Part shown: positions 42,035 to 51,647 of the stretch, piece after piece | Layout of the letters: every line of letters begins with the position of its first letter | How positions within the stretch are numbered: the stretch's first letter is position 1 | NCBI GenBank assembly: GCA_036271555.1 | Contig: DATBAK010000062.1 | Location: 1-64,000, forward strand | Source of the DNA: Acidimicrobiia bacterium | GTDB lineage: Bacteria; Actinomycetota; Acidimicrobiia; IMCC26256; PALSA-610 | DNA length: 64,000 bases | Reading direction: 5' to 3' | Notes under the pieces: generated by a model | What the model was told of the DNA's origin: nothing | Databases searched by the model: none | Seen by the model: the letters and a program-made list of their open reading frames with translations, nothing else | Position numbers and translations under genes: made by a program

Positions 42035-43699
42035 CTACGCCGCGGTGCCGCGGGTCGAGAGATCGACCGCGCAGAAGGTGCCGGGTCGTGGGTGCGGCCG
42101 CGCGATCCGGTGGTCGGGCATGGCCCGGTGGGCCGAGCCGCAGATCGCGGCCCGTTCGGCCGCGGTGAGGTGCGCGGCCGAGCCCAATGCGCCCCCGACC
42201 GAACCCGACGAGCCCGCCTTGTGGAGCGCGTTCTCGAACGGAACGCCCGGGCCGGTGCCGTGGGTCGAGGGCGGCACGGCCCCGGCGCCCGGCCCGGGAG
42301 TGATCACGCCGATCCCGAGGCCGAAGTAGCCACCGAGCACGGCGTTGGTCGGATCGTGGAAGCGCACGAAGAAGATGTCGTGCGACACCGCGCCGTGCGC
42401 GGCGCGGATCGTGATCGCGACGTCGGCGCGCGTCTGTCCCGGCGCGAACGTCACCGTGCCCGACCGCGCGTCGTAGTCGACGCCCGCGCGTGCGTTCACG
42501 TTCGGCGGCAGCGACAGCGTTGTGTACGCGACGCTCACCGCGTTGCGACTCGGCTGGTCGAGCGTCACCGGGACGTGCAACGTCGCGGTGCCCGAATACG
42601 GCGCGACCTGCGTGCCCGCGCCCGGCGTCACGCTCGGGATGCCCGCGCCCGCGAGGAGCGCGGTCACCGCGGCGGCGACTGGCTTGGGCGAGCCGTGGTA
42701 GTCGAGCATGCCCATGTTCTGATCCCACGCGTTCGAGTTCGTCCCGAGGTCGTGGATCGTGTAGAGGAAGAACGGCCCGTGGAAGCTCCAGCTCTCCCAC
42801 TGGCGGATCGCGTCGACGGTGTACTGCGCCTGCGTGCCCTCGCTCACCGCGTAGCGACCGGTGCCCGTCGGCCATCCCGTTTCGGTGCCCCAGATCTGCT
42901 TCGCACCGTCGCCGTAGTGCGACATGATCGCGTGCACGTTGGGCGTTTGATAGAAGGTGTTCCAACCCGCGGCGTACATCGGCGGGTACGGCCACGAGTA
43001 CGGGTGGTACCCGACCGCGTCGAACGAGCCGCGCGCACCGTTGCGGTACATCGCGTCGAGGAACGTCTGCGGCGCCATGTTCAGGCCGTCGTCACCCGCG
43101 GGTGACAGACCACCGCTGATCACCGTCGCGTGCGAGTCGACGTGCTTGATCGCCGCGTACGCCTGCTGCAACAGGTGCGTGTACGTCGGCGGGTCTGCCT
43201 TCGGCAGCCAGAACGACGCGCGGTTCGGCTCGTTCCAGATCTCCCACGCGTGCACGCCCATCGGCGCGTAGCGACTCGTCGCGGCGGCGACGAAGCTCGC
43301 GTAGTCGGAGAGGTTGCGCGGCGGGTAGTGATCGGTCGGACCCGAGCTCGCCCACGCGGGCGTGTAGTCGGGTACTGCGAGCACGTGCAGTCCGCGCGCC
43401 GTCGCGGCGCGCACGAACTCGTCGGTCGCGCCCCACGAGAACTGACCGCGGCCCGGCTCCATCAGCGGCCAGTAGAAGTCGGTGCGAACCCACGTCATAC
43501 CGGTCGCCGCGACCGCGTCGAGGTCGGCGATCATCTTCGAGTGCGACTCCCACGGGAGGCTCGGCTGCTGGTTCCCGATGTTCGAGATCGCAACCGACGC
43601 CGCCGCGGGCGTGGTCGGCAGCGCGACGACCGCAGGCACCACGCCCAAGGCCAACGTTGCCGCGACCAACGCCGTCACGTGACGCCGCGTCCACTTCAT
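42035..43699 (-). CDS. Secreted glycoside hydrolase (clan A, GH39/GH5-like) with Calx-beta domain
   Basis: 554 residues. A signal peptide (ALVAATLALGVVPAVVAL) is followed by a TIM-barrel hydrolase: the acid/base is Glu157 in AWEIWNEPN and the nucleophile is probably Glu273 in WGTETGWP. A C-terminal Calx-beta-type domain (about 330-430) has the GVDYDARSGTVTFAPGQTRA signature. A Ser/Gly tail follows. The exact sugar cannot be told. It is divergent from the EF-G paralogue and appears monocistronic. Confidence 0.87.
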   Translation of the reverse strand: MKWTRRHVTALVAATLALGVVPAVVALPTTPAAASVAISNIGNQQPSLPWESHSKMIADLDAVAATGMTWVRTDFYWPLMEPGRGQFSWGATDEFVRAATARGLHVLAVPDYTPAWASSGPTDHYPPRNLSDYASFVAAATSRYAPMGVHAWEIWNEPNRASFWLPKADPPTYTHLLQQAYAAIKHVDSHATVISGGLSPAGDDGLNMAPQTFLDAMYRNGARGSFDAVGYHPYSWPYPPMYAAGWNTFYQTPNVHAIMSHYGDGAKQIWGTETGWPTGTGRYAVSEGTQAQYTVDAIRQWESWSFHGPFFLYTIHDLGTNSNAWDQNMGMLDYHGSPKPVAAAVTALLAGAGIPSVTPGAGTQVAPYSGTATLHVPVTLDQPSRNAVSVAYTTLSLPPNVNARAGVDYDARSGTVTFAPGQTRADVAITIRAAHGAVSHDIFFVRFHDPTNAVLGGYFGLGIGVITPGPGAGAVPPSTHGTGPGVPFENALHKAGSSGSVGGALGSAAHLTAAERAAICGSAHRAMPDHRIARPHPRPGTFCAVDLSTRGTAA

Positions 43700-43810
43700 G
43701 CCCGTTCGATTCGCATCCACGACACACCCCCGCCCTTCCAGCCCTGATGACGTCTTCGCATCGGCGCAGTGGTCGCGGACGGTGAGACAACATCCGCCCA
43801 ACGTTGCGGG

Positions 43811-43839
43811 GTGACCGTGAGAGAACGGCTTCCTACAAT
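43811..43839 (+). promoter_or_regulatory. Putative promoter of the EF-G paralogue
   Basis: GTGACC (43811-43816) and TACAAT (43834-43839) are 17 bases apart, close to a housekeeping sigma consensus. The start codon follows 30 bases later after GGGGGG, a Shine-Dalgarno-like run. It lies in the divergent gap opposite the hydrolase gene. Confidence 0.65.
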
Positions 43840-43869
43840 CACCGCGCAGCAACCGACACGGGGGGTTCC

Positions 43870-45897
43870 GTGAACACGTTCCCGACTTCGAGATTGCGCA
43901 ACGTCGCCCTCGTCGGACACGGCGGGGCGGGCAAGACCTCGCTCGCCGAGGCCCTGCTCTTCGCCGCCGGCGCGATCCCGAGGATGGGACGCATCGAGGA
44001 CCACAACACGGTCTGCGACTTCGACCCCGAAGAGCAACGCCGCGGCATCTCCGTGTCGCTCGCGCTCGCGCCGTTCGAGAGCGACGGGCACAAGGTGAAC
44101 CTCGTCGACACGCCCGGTTACGCGGACTTCGTCGGCGACGTCTCCGCCGCGTTGCGCGCCGCGGATCTTGCGCTCTTCGTCGTATCCGCGGTCGAAGGGG
44201 TCGAAGTGCAGACGGAAGTCGCGTGGTCGATGGCCGAGGACCTCGGTCTGCCGCGCGCGATCTTCGTGAACAAGCTCGATCGCGAGCGCGCGTCGTTCTC
44301 CCGCACGCTCGACGACCTGAAGGAGAAGTTCGGCCCGGGCGTCGCGCCGCTGCAGCTCCCGATCGGTGAGGAATCCGCGCTCCACGGCATCATCGAGCTG
44401 CTCACCGACACCGCGATCACGTACGACGGCAGCAAGGCCGCGGGCACGGCGGGCGAGATCCCGTCGGAGATGGAGTACGAGGAGCACTCGGTGCACGACG
44501 CGCTCATCGAGGGCATCGTCATCGCCGAGGACGATCTCATGGAGCGCTACCTCAACGACGAGAAGATCGAGTCGTCGGAGCTCGCGTCCGCGCTCGCGAG
44601 CGGCATCGCGCAGGCGACCGTCTTCCCGGTGCTGTGCGGCAGCGCCACCAAGCTCGTCGGCGTCGATCGGCTCATCCGCTTCCTCGTCGAGGAGGCGCCC
44701 GCGCCGAGGGTCGGCGACGGCCCCGCGGCCGCGCTCGTGTTCAAGACGATCGTCGACCCGTACGTCGGGCGCGTGAACCTCTTCCGCGTCATGCAGGGCT
44801 CGTTGAAGACCGATGACACGCTCTCGAACAACCGCACGCGCTCCGACGAGCGGTTGCACCAGCTGTTCGTGATGCGCGGGAAGGAACAGGAGACGGCGGC
44901 AACGCTCGAAGCCGGCGACGTCGCCGCGGTCGCGAAGCTCAGCGACACCGCGACCGGCGACGTGCTGAGCGTGAAGGGGTCGACGGTCGAGGTCGACGCG
45001 ATCGAGTCACCCAGTCCCGTGCTCGCGGTCGCGATCAAGGCGCACTCGAAGGGCGACGAGGACAAGCTCGCCAACGCGCTGCACCGCCTGCAGGACGAGG
45101 ACCCCGCGCTGCGGCTCGAGCGCAACGCGGAGACGCACCAGACACTGCTGTGGGGCATGGGCGAGACGCACGTGTCGATCGCGCTCGAGAAGCTCGCGCG
45201 CAAGTTCGGCGTGAGCGTCGACACCGAAGAGGTGCGCGTTCCTTACCGCGAGACGATCACGCAGCTCGCCGAGGCGGAGGGCAAGTACAAGAAGCAGACC
45301 GGCGGGCACGGGCAGTTCGGCGTCGCGTGGGTGCGGCTCGAGCCGAAGGAGCGCGGCGGCGGCTTCGAGTTCGCCGACGCGATCGTGGGTGGCTCGATCC
45401 CCCGCCAGTTCATCCCCGCCGTCGAGAAGGGCGTCGCCGAGACGATGGAGCGCGGCGGCCACTTCGGGTTCCCCGTCGTCGACGTGAAGGCGACCGTCTA
45501 CGACGGCAAGCACCACCCCGTCGACAGCTCGGAGATGAGCTTCCGCATGGCCGGCTCGATCGGCTTCCAGGAGGCGATGGCGAAGGCGAACCCGATCCTG
45601 CTCGAGCCGATCAGCACGTTGACCGTGACCGTGCCGGAGGCGAACCAGGGCGACGTGATGGGCGACCTCAACTCCAAGCGCGGTCGCATCCAGGGGTCGG
45701 CGTCGGTCGGGCACGGCGAGGTCGAGATCACCGCGTCGGTGCCGACGTCGGAGATCCTGCGCTACTCGATCGACCTGCGGTCGATGACGGGCGGGCGCGG
45801 TCGCTTCGTCGCCGAGCACTCGCACTACGACCCGGTGCCGTCACACCTCGTCGAGAAGGTGCGCGCGAGTGTGAACCCGGAGCCCGTGCGCGCGTAG
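43870..45897 (+). CDS. Elongation factor G-like protein (EF-G2 type)
   Basis: 675 residues with all EF-G domains. GTPase motifs: GHGGAGKT (16-23), RGISVS in switch I (Ser61 where EF-G has Thr), DTPGYADF (Tyr84 where EF-G has the catalytic His) and NKLD (134-137). Domains II to V follow. The His to Tyr change and the RGIS variant mark the EF-G2 paralogue known in mycobacteria, whose role in translation is unclear. GTG at 43870 has GGGGGG upstream. It is isolated on the plus strand among minus-strand genes. Confidence 0.9.
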   Translation: MNTFPTSRLRNVALVGHGGAGKTSLAEALLFAAGAIPRMGRIEDHNTVCDFDPEEQRRGISVSLALAPFESDGHKVNLVDTPGYADFVGDVSAALRAADLALFVVSAVEGVEVQTEVAWSMAEDLGLPRAIFVNKLDRERASFSRTLDDLKEKFGPGVAPLQLPIGEESALHGIIELLTDTAITYDGSKAAGTAGEIPSEMEYEEHSVHDALIEGIVIAEDDLMERYLNDEKIESSELASALASGIAQATVFPVLCGSATKLVGVDRLIRFLVEEAPAPRVGDGPAAALVFKTIVDPYVGRVNLFRVMQGSLKTDDTLSNNRTRSDERLHQLFVMRGKEQETAATLEAGDVAAVAKLSDTATGDVLSVKGSTVEVDAIESPSPVLAVAIKAHSKGDEDKLANALHRLQDEDPALRLERNAETHQTLLWGMGETHVSIALEKLARKFGVSVDTEEVRVPYRETITQLAEAEGKYKKQTGGHGQFGVAWVRLEPKERGGGFEFADAIVGGSIPRQFIPAVEKGVAETMERGGHFGFPVVDVKATVYDGKHHPVDSSEMSFRMAGSIGFQEAMAKANPILLEPISTLTVTVPEANQGDVMGDLNSKRGRIQGSASVGHGEVEITASVPTSEILRYSIDLRSMTGGRGRFVAEHSHYDPVPSHLVEKVRASVNPEPVRA

Positions 45898-45901
45898 CTT
45901 G

Positions 45902-45952
45902 CTGGTCGCGCTCGCCGCTCCTCACGCCTCAGGTAGCGAGTTGTTCCTGCGG
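45902..45952. repeat. Dispersed palindromic element, short type A copy at the fusA2-like/mscL junction
   Basis: CTGGTCGCGCTCGCCGCTCC, TCACGCCTCAGG, then TTGTTCCTGCGGG. It begins 5 bases after the EF-G paralogue stop, between two convergent genes. It is shorter than the other type A copies, missing part of the middle. Confidence 0.75.
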
Positions 45953-45963
45953 GAGCGCGTCTC

Positions 45964-46401
45964 TCACTCGCTTGCCTGCTCGCGCAGCAGGTCGCGGATC
46001 TCGGTGAGCAACGTGACCTCGTCGACCGCGACGGGTACCTCGCCGGTCTCGACCGCGAGCAGGCGCAGCGTGCGCAGCCGCTCGAACGCCTTGATCATCA
46101 CGAACACCGCGGCCGCGACGATCACGAAGTTCGTGATCTGAGTGAGGAAGTTGCCGTAGTGCACCACCGACTGGCGGCAGCTCTTCGCGGCCTTGGCCGC
46201 GGGCGCGCAGTGCCGCAGCGTCAGCCCGAGGTCGGTGAAGTCGGGCTTGCCGAACAGCGCGGCGACGATCGGCGTGAACACGTCGTTCACGAACGAGTCG
46301 ACGATCGCCTTGAACGCCGCGCCGATCACGACCGCGACCGCGAGGTCGAGCACGACGCCGCGCAGCGCGAACGCCTTGAAGTCCTTCCACAGCTGCTTCA
46401 C
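45964..46401 (-). CDS. mscL: Large-conductance mechanosensitive channel MscL
   Basis: 145 residues. TM1 FALRGVVLDLAVAVVIGAAF and TM2 NFLTQITNFVIVAAAVFVM are typical, with a C-terminal helical bundle (EVTLLTEIRDLLREQ). The loop between the helices carries Cys65 and Cys75, unusual for MscL. It releases solutes under hypo-osmotic stress. GTG start with AAGGGA upstream. Confidence 0.95.
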   Translation of the reverse strand: MKQLWKDFKAFALRGVVLDLAVAVVIGAAFKAIVDSFVNDVFTPIVAALFGKPDFTDLGLTLRHCAPAAKAAKSCRQSVVHYGNFLTQITNFVIVAAAVFVMIKAFERLRTLRLLAVETGEVPVAVDEVTLLTEIRDLLREQASE

Positions 46402-46474
46402 GACGGGATCCCTTCCGTCCGCGGGCGCGAAGCACCGTACTCAGGGCGCGGCGCGGATTCGCGGAAGCTCGCGA

Positions 46475-46987
46475 CTACGTCGACGGGCCGTCGAGACCGA
46501 ACTCGGACCAGTCCTCGGGGTTCGCCTCGGTGTACTCGCCGAGCACGTGACCGTCGACGGCGTCGAGCTCGACGAGGCCGCGCACGCTCGGCGGCTCGTC
46601 GGCGCTGTACAGCAGGATCCGCCACGCCGGCCGGCTCAGCAGCCCGCGCCACGCGAGCTGCGCGGACGCGTGGCCGACCGGGAACCCGACCGTGCGGCTC
46701 GCGATCGCGAGCGACTCGGTCTGGTCGACGCGCAACGGCCACGCGGTCACGAAGTGGTAGAGCGCGACGAGCGCCAGGATGACCGCCGCCGCGAGCAGCC
46801 CGCCGTTCGAGCTCGCCGCGAAGGCAACGGCGCACGCGATCGCGATCACCGCGTAGAGCGTGCCCGCGATGCGACGGCGCTTGATGTCGGGGAAGAGATA
46901 CGCACCGACGTACGCCTCGACGTCGAGGTCGTCGGGCAGCGCGTCGCTGTACGCCCGCTCGGGAACGTCGTCGGTCTCGTCGGCCAC
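46475..46987 (-). CDS. Hypothetical membrane protein
   Basis: 170 residues. An acidic N-terminus (ADETDDVPERAYSDALPDDL) leads to YLFPDIKRRRIAGTLY and two close membrane helices (about 40-78), then a soluble part (TESLAIASRTVGFPVGHASA, RPAWRILLYSADEPP). No family is recognised. It starts 9 bases after the HIT gene and is likely co-transcribed with thrS-HIT. Confidence 0.75.
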   Translation of the reverse strand: MADETDDVPERAYSDALPDDLDVEAYVGAYLFPDIKRRRIAGTLYAVIAIACAVAFAASSNGGLLAAAVILALVALYHFVTAWPLRVDQTESLAIASRTVGFPVGHASAQLAWRGLLSRPAWRILLYSADEPPSVRGLVELDAVDGHVLGEYTEANPEDWSEFGLDGPST

Positions 46988-46996
46988 GACCCGACG

Positions 46997-47506
46997 CTAT
47001 TCGGAAGGCCAGGCCGCTCGCAGTTTGTGCCAGCCCGTCGCGAGGTCTTCGGGGAGCACCCGCACCTCGGCGACCGCGGTCATGAAGTTCGTGTCGCCCT
47101 GCCAGCGTGGGAGCGCGTGCGCGTGCAGATGCCCGGGCACGCCCGCACCGGCGGCGGCGCCCAGGTTCATCCCCACGTTCACGCCGTCGGGTCCGTAGGC
47201 GGCCTTGATCGCGCGCACCGTCCGGCGCAGCGCGCGCATGACCGCGTCCGCTTCGGTGTCGCTCAGACCGTCGAGGTCGGCCTCGTGGCGGCAGGGCGCG
47301 ACGAGCAGGTGCCCCGACCCGTACGGATAGAGGTTCATCACGGTGACCGTCGTGTCGGTGCGCTCGAGCACGAGCGTGTCCTCGGTGCAGCACGATTCGC
47401 GAGGAAGCGCGCACAGCGCGCAGAGGAAGCACTCGTGGTCGGGCACACCGGCGATCTCGGAGACGTAGCGCGAGCGCCAGCCCGCCCAGAGTCGATCGAG
47501 CGTCAT
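46997..47506 (-). CDS. HIT-domain protein, probably diadenosine polyphosphate phosphorylase
   Basis: 169 residues. The catalytic HIT motif is HLHAHALP (His126, His128, His130). A Cys-rich N-terminus (CFLCALCALPRESCC) resembles the zinc site of the actinobacterial Ap4A phosphorylase located between thrS and pgsA in mycobacteria. MNLYPYGSGHLLVAPCRHEAD is the conserved front block. The exact reaction is inferred from family and context. Confidence 0.87.
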   Translation of the reverse strand: MTLDRLWAGWRSRYVSEIAGVPDHECFLCALCALPRESCCTEDTLVLERTDTTVTVMNLYPYGSGHLLVAPCRHEADLDGLSDTEADAVMRALRRTVRAIKAAYGPDGVNVGMNLGAAAGAGVPGHLHAHALPRWQGDTNFMTAVAEVRVLPEDLATGWHKLRAAWPSE

Positions 47507-47515
47507 GTCGGCACG

Positions 47516-49516
47516 TCAGCGGGTGCGGCGCTCCGCGACCTCGAGCGCGAGCCGATCGACGAACACGTCGACGGGCACATCGCGCTCGGGCGCGTCGCCG
47601 CCGCGCGCGTTCACGCCGACGGTGTTCGACTCCGCGTCGGTGTCGCCGACGACGAGCACGTACGGCACCTTCTCGCGCTTCGCGCGGCCGATGCGCTTGC
47701 CGAGCCCACCCGCGGCACCGTCGAGCATCTCGGCGCGGAAGCCGCCGCCTCGAAGTCGCTCGACGACGCTCCACGCGTAGTCGTCGTGGCGGTCGGCGAC
47801 CGGTAGGACCGTCGCCTGCACCGGCGCGAGCCACGCGGGGAACGCGCCCGCGTAGTGCTCGACGAGCACACCGAAGAACCGCTCGACCGAGCCGAACAGC
47901 GCGCGGTGGATCATGATCGGCCGCTTGCGCTCGTTGTCGGCGGCGACGTAGTGGAGGTCGAAGCGCTGCGGCTCTTGGAAGTCGAGCTGGATCGTCGACA
48001 TCTGCCACGTGCGCCCGATCGCGTCGCGCGCCTGCACCGAGATCTTCGGGCCGTAGAACGCGCCGCCGCCCTCGTCGAGCACGAGCTCGAGGTCCATCTT
48101 CGACGCCGCGGTGCGCAGCGCCTCCGTCGCCTCGTCCCAATCCTCGTCGGCGCCGATCGCCTTGCCCGGCGGCTTCGTCGAGAGCTCGAGGTAGAAGTCG
48201 TCGAGTCCGTAGTCGCGCAGGAGGTCGAGCACGAACACGAGCAGCGAGTGCAGCTCGCCGGCCATCTGCTCCCGCGCACAGAAGATGTGCGCGTCGTCCT
48301 GGGTCATGCCGCGCACACGCGTGAGGCCGTGCACCACACCCGACTTCTCGTACCGGTACACCGAACCGAACTCGAAGTACCGCACCGGGAGCTCGCGGTA
48401 CGACCGCGTCTGGCTCCGGTAGATCAAGATGTGGAACGGGCAGTTCATCGGCTTCAGGTAGTACTGCGTGCCGCCGTCGAGCTCCATGGGCGGGAACATG
48501 CCCTCGGCGAAGAAGTCGAGGTGGCCCGACGTCTCGAACAGCTCCGCCTTCGTGATGTGCGGAGAGTTCACGAAGAGGTAGCCGGCCTCTTCGTGACGCT
48601 GACGCGAGTAGTCCTCCATGACCTTGCGGATCATGCCGCCCTTGGGATGGAAGACCGCGAGTCCCGATCCGATCTCGTCCGGAAACGAGAAGAGGTCGAG
48701 CTCCGCGCCGAGTCGGCGGTGATCGCGCCGCTCGGCTTCCTCCAGACGATGCAAGTGCTCCGCGAGCGCCTTGTCGGACTCCCACGCGGTGCCGTAGATG
48801 CGCTGGAGCATCGGGCGCTTCTCGTCGCCGCGCCAGTACGCGCCCGCGACCTTCGTGAGCTTGAACGAGCCGAGCTTCCCCGTCGACGGCACGTGCGGAC
48901 CGCGGCAGAGGTCGACGAAGTCGACGGTGTCGCCGTCGCGCGCGACGTTGCGGTACAGCGACACGCCACCGTCGCCGCTCGCCTCGCCCGAGTCGTCGGA
49001 GTCGGCTTCGCCGGTGCGGACCTTGGCGATGATCTCGCGCTTGTAGGGCTGGTCGGCGAACACGTCGAAGCCCGCGTCGTAGTCGACCTCGTCGCGCACG
49101 AACCTCTGGTCGGCCTTGATGATCTCGCGCATCTTCGCTTCGATGCGCTCGAGATCGTGCTCGCTGAAGTGCGCGCCGTTCGGCAGCTCGAAGTCGTAGT
49201 AGAAGCCGTCGGCGATCGCGGGACCGATCGCGTACTTCGCGCCGGGGAAGAGATCGGTCACCGCCTGTGCGAGCACGTGCGCGGTCGAGTGGCGCAGCAC
49301 CTCGCGTCCGTCGTCGGAGTCGCTCGTGACGAGCTCGACCTTGGCGTCGTGCGTGACCGGTCGCTCGGCGTCGACCCAGTCCCCGTCGACCTTCGCGGCG
49401 ACGGTCGCCTTCGCCAGCCGCTTGCCGATCGACGCCGCGATGTCGGCGGGCGTCGTGCCCGTCGCGACCTCGCGCGTCGTTCCGTCGGGCAGCGTGATCA
49501 CGATGGCGTCGCTCAC
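47516..49516 (-). CDS. thrS: Threonyl-tRNA synthetase
   Basis: 666 residues. N-terminal TGS domain ([12 protein letters not shown]), the editing domain with HSTAH (His76, His80), and the class II core with zinc-binding Cys in MNCPFHI and motif 2 [15 protein letters not shown] are clear, with an anticodon-binding domain from about 565. About residues 230-250 hold an acidic Ser/Gly stretch ([15 protein letters not shown]) before VSLYRN that looks like an insertion. GTG at 49516 lacks a Shine-Dalgarno site; TACCCT lies 7 bases before it. Confidence 0.96.
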   Translation of the reverse strand: MSDAIVITLPDGTTREVATGTTPADIAASIGKRLAKATVAAKVDGDWVDAERPVTHDAKVELVTSDSDDGREVLRHSTAHVLAQAVTDLFPGAKYAIGPAIADGFYYDFELPNGAHFSEHDLERIEAKMREIIKADQRFVRDEVDYDAGFDVFADQPYKREIIAKVRTGEADSDDSGEASGDGGVSLYRNVARDGDTVDFVDLCRGPHVPSTGKLGSFKLTKVAGAYWRGDEKRPMLQRIYGTAWESDKALAEHLHRLEEAERRDHRRLGAELDLFSFPDEIGSGLAVFHPKGGMIRKVMEDYSRQRHEEAGYLFVNSPHITKAELFETSGHLDFFAEGMFPPMELDGGTQYYLKPMNCPFHILIYRSQTRSYRELPVRYFEFGSVYRYEKSGVVHGLTRVRGMTQDDAHIFCAREQMAGELHSLLVFVLDLLRDYGLDDFYLELSTKPPGKAIGADEDWDEATEALRTAASKMDLELVLDEGGGAFYGPKISVQARDAIGRTWQMSTIQLDFQEPQRFDLHYVAADNERKRPIMIHRALFGSVERFFGVLVEHYAGAFPAWLAPVQATVLPVADRHDDYAWSVVERLRGGGFRAEMLDGAAGGLGKRIGRAKREKVPYVLVVGDTDAESNTVGVNARGGDAPERDVPVDVFVDRLALEVAERRTR

Positions 49517-49523
49517 CCGCCGG

Positions 49524-49529
49524 AGGGTA
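49524..49529 (-). promoter_or_regulatory. Putative -10 box of thrS
   Basis: TACCCT on the minus strand ends 7 bases before the thrS GTG, suggesting a leaderless message. The -35 position overlaps the end of a type A repeat. Confidence 0.4.
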
Positions 49530-49548
49530 TCAGCGCGCCCTGCGTTTT

Positions 49549-49635
49549 CCGGTCGCGCTCGCTCCGCTCGCCGCTCCTGACGCATCGGTCTCGGGGTCGG
49601 CCGGGCCGCACAGCGACCCGGCCGGTCCTGCGGGA
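49549..49635. repeat. Dispersed palindromic element, type A copy (thrS upstream)
   Basis: CCGGTCGCGCTCGCTCCGCT, CGCCGCTCCTGACGCATCGG, an internal GGGTCG/CGACCC inverted repeat and the tail CCGGTCCTGCGGG. It lies between the thrS promoter and the stop of the membrane protein gene upstream. Confidence 0.8.
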
Positions 49636-49664
49636 ACTGCTCCCGACGACCGCGCTCGCCGCGC

Positions 49665-51647
49665 TCAGCCGGCGATGTGCGCGGCGCGTGCCTGCTGGCC
49701 GTCGAGCAGATACACCGCGACCTGCTCGTCGCCACCCTCGGTGTCGGTATCGGGAGGGAATGCGAGCAGCCGATGCAACTGCGCGCGGTCGACGACCGGC
49801 GCGCGCAGCACACCCGCGAGCAACATGCGGTCTACCTCCGGCAGCGCGAGCGCGGCGCGCGGGCTCGACGCGAGCTGCGGGAGCAGCGCGTCGACCAGCT
49901 GCCGGGTCACACCCGAGTAGTGGCGATGCACGATCGCCGTCGCGTCGGGAGCGAGCTCGACCGGTCCTCGCGTCAGCGTGCGCGCAAGATCGTCGAGCAG
50001 CGCGCTGCGCTCGCGTGACACGTCGTCGCGCAGGAGCAGCGTGCCCGGTGAACGCGGGAGCTGGCCCGTTCCGCTGACGATCAACACGACCGGTGTGCCC
50101 GCGCGGTAACGCCGATTGGTGCCGTAGGTCTGCGTCTGCGCGCTGGTGACCTCGACGGGCACGCCCGCGCGGACGAGCCGGAACACGGTGTACGGCGCGA
50201 CCGCGATCGTCGCGCCCACGCCGGTCGGCACGACCGCGACCGGATGTGATTCGTCCACGCGGTCGAGCACGGCGCGTGCCACGCGCGCTTCGAGTGCGCT
50301 CGCCGCGGGTTGCGCGGCCTTGTCGTCCGCGCCTCGCACGACGCCGACCGCGGTCGCGATCACCGCGCTCGCGACGAGCAGCGCCGCCGGACCGAGCCAG
50401 TTGGGAGCCGCAACCCGCACGCGGCCGGCGACGCGCGCGATCGCGATGCCCAGCGCGAGCCACGTGAGGAACACCGCGGCCCAGACCCAGTGGTAGAGGT
50501 TGACGCGCCACGCCTCCGTGCCGCGCGGGATGTTGCTGCCGTCGAGCAGCGCGGCGCCGAGCGCGACCAACGCCACGAGCGCGAGCCGCGACAACGCGGG
50601 CGACTCGCGCCGCACCCACCACGCGATCACACCGAGCCCGACGACGATCAACGCGGCGATCGCGACGCGGAACGGGCCGATCGAGCCGAGGAACCAGATT
50701 CCCGTCGTGTCGGTGTGCGCGAACACCGTCGGCGGCACGATCGCGCGGCCGACCTGGTCGATCGCGGAACCGGCGCCGACGGCCGGGCGGCTGCCGTCGC
50801 GCGCGAAGCGGACGATCGCGGTGAGGTTGCCGGGATGGCCGGTCAGCTCGTCGATCACGACCGGGACCCACGCGACCGCGGCGACGACCGCGGCGGCGGC
50901 CGACCAGCGCAGGAGCAACACGGTTGCATCCGCGTCACCGGATCGACGGCGGCGCGTCGTGTCGACGACGACCGCGGCGAGCGCGACCGCGACCAGCGCC
51001 GCGACGACGAGCGTTCCCGACAGGTGCTGCTGCGCGGCGTAGCTCGCGACGAGCGCGGTCAGCGGGAGCAGGCGTACGTCGCCGTCGGCGACCGCCCACG
51101 CGAGCGTTGCCGCCGCGAGCGTCGGAAACAGCACCATGTTCGAGCTCACCGTGTCGGTGAGGATGACGGTTCCGGTCGACCACAGCGCGGCGAGCAACAG
51201 CACCGTGGCCCACAGCGCGGCACGCGACCCGAGCCGCCGGAACACCGTCCACGCCGCGAGCAGCACGCACGCGGCGTTGATCGCGGCGGCCGTGAGCAGC
51301 GGACCCGCCGTCATGCCGAGCACGCGCAACGGCGCCGCGAGGAAGTAGAACTCGATCGGTCCCGGATGATCGGTCGAGATGCGGTCGCCGTACATCTGGG
51401 ATGTCGACGGCAGTCCCGTCAGCGGCGGATGGTGACTGAAGACGTCGAGGGCGCGGGTCGCGACGTTCGCGGCGTCGCCGCGCGGCACGATGCCGTCGGC
51501 GAAGCCGCGCGCGAGCGCGACCGCGAACGGCACGAGCAACAGCGCGAGTACCGCGGCCGCGACCAGTCGTTCACCGCGCACGAGATCTCGGAGGCGCCAG
51601 CGCGCGCCGCCCCAGCTCGCAGCGGCTTCCTCCCCCGGCGCGGTCAC
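49665..51647 (-). CDS. Large multi-pass membrane protein, GT-C glycosyltransferase-like
   Basis: 660 residues with about ten membrane helices in the first 430 and a soluble C-terminal domain. The first loop [20 protein letters not shown] and the following segment ([21 protein letters not shown]) resemble GT-C (ArnT-like) polyprenyl-sugar transferases, where an acidic residue in loop 1 is catalytic. No donor or acceptor can be assigned. The GTG at 51647 overlaps the mshC stop (GTGA). Confidence 0.65.
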   Translation of the reverse strand: MTAPGEEAAASWGGARWRLRDLVRGERLVAAAVLALLLVPFAVALARGFADGIVPRGDAANVATRALDVFSHHPPLTGLPSTSQMYGDRISTDHPGPIEFYFLAAPLRVLGMTAGPLLTAAAINAACVLLAAWTVFRRLGSRAALWATVLLLAALWSTGTVILTDTVSSNMVLFPTLAAATLAWAVADGDVRLLPLTALVASYAAQQHLSGTLVVAALVAVALAAVVVDTTRRRRSGDADATVLLLRWSAAAAVVAAVAWVPVVIDELTGHPGNLTAIVRFARDGSRPAVGAGSAIDQVGRAIVPPTVFAHTDTTGIWFLGSIGPFRVAIAALIVVGLGVIAWWVRRESPALSRLALVALVALGAALLDGSNIPRGTEAWRVNLYHWVWAAVFLTWLALGIAIARVAGRVRVAAPNWLGPAALLVASAVIATAVGVVRGADDKAAQPAASALEARVARAVLDRVDESHPVAVVPTGVGATIAVAPYTVFRLVRAGVPVEVTSAQTQTYGTNRRYRAGTPVVLIVSGTGQLPRSPGTLLLRDDVSRERSALLDDLARTLTRGPVELAPDATAIVHRHYSGVTRQLVDALLPQLASSPRAALALPEVDRMLLAGVLRAPVVDRAQLHRLLAFPPDTDTEGGDEQVAVYLLDGQQARAAHIAG

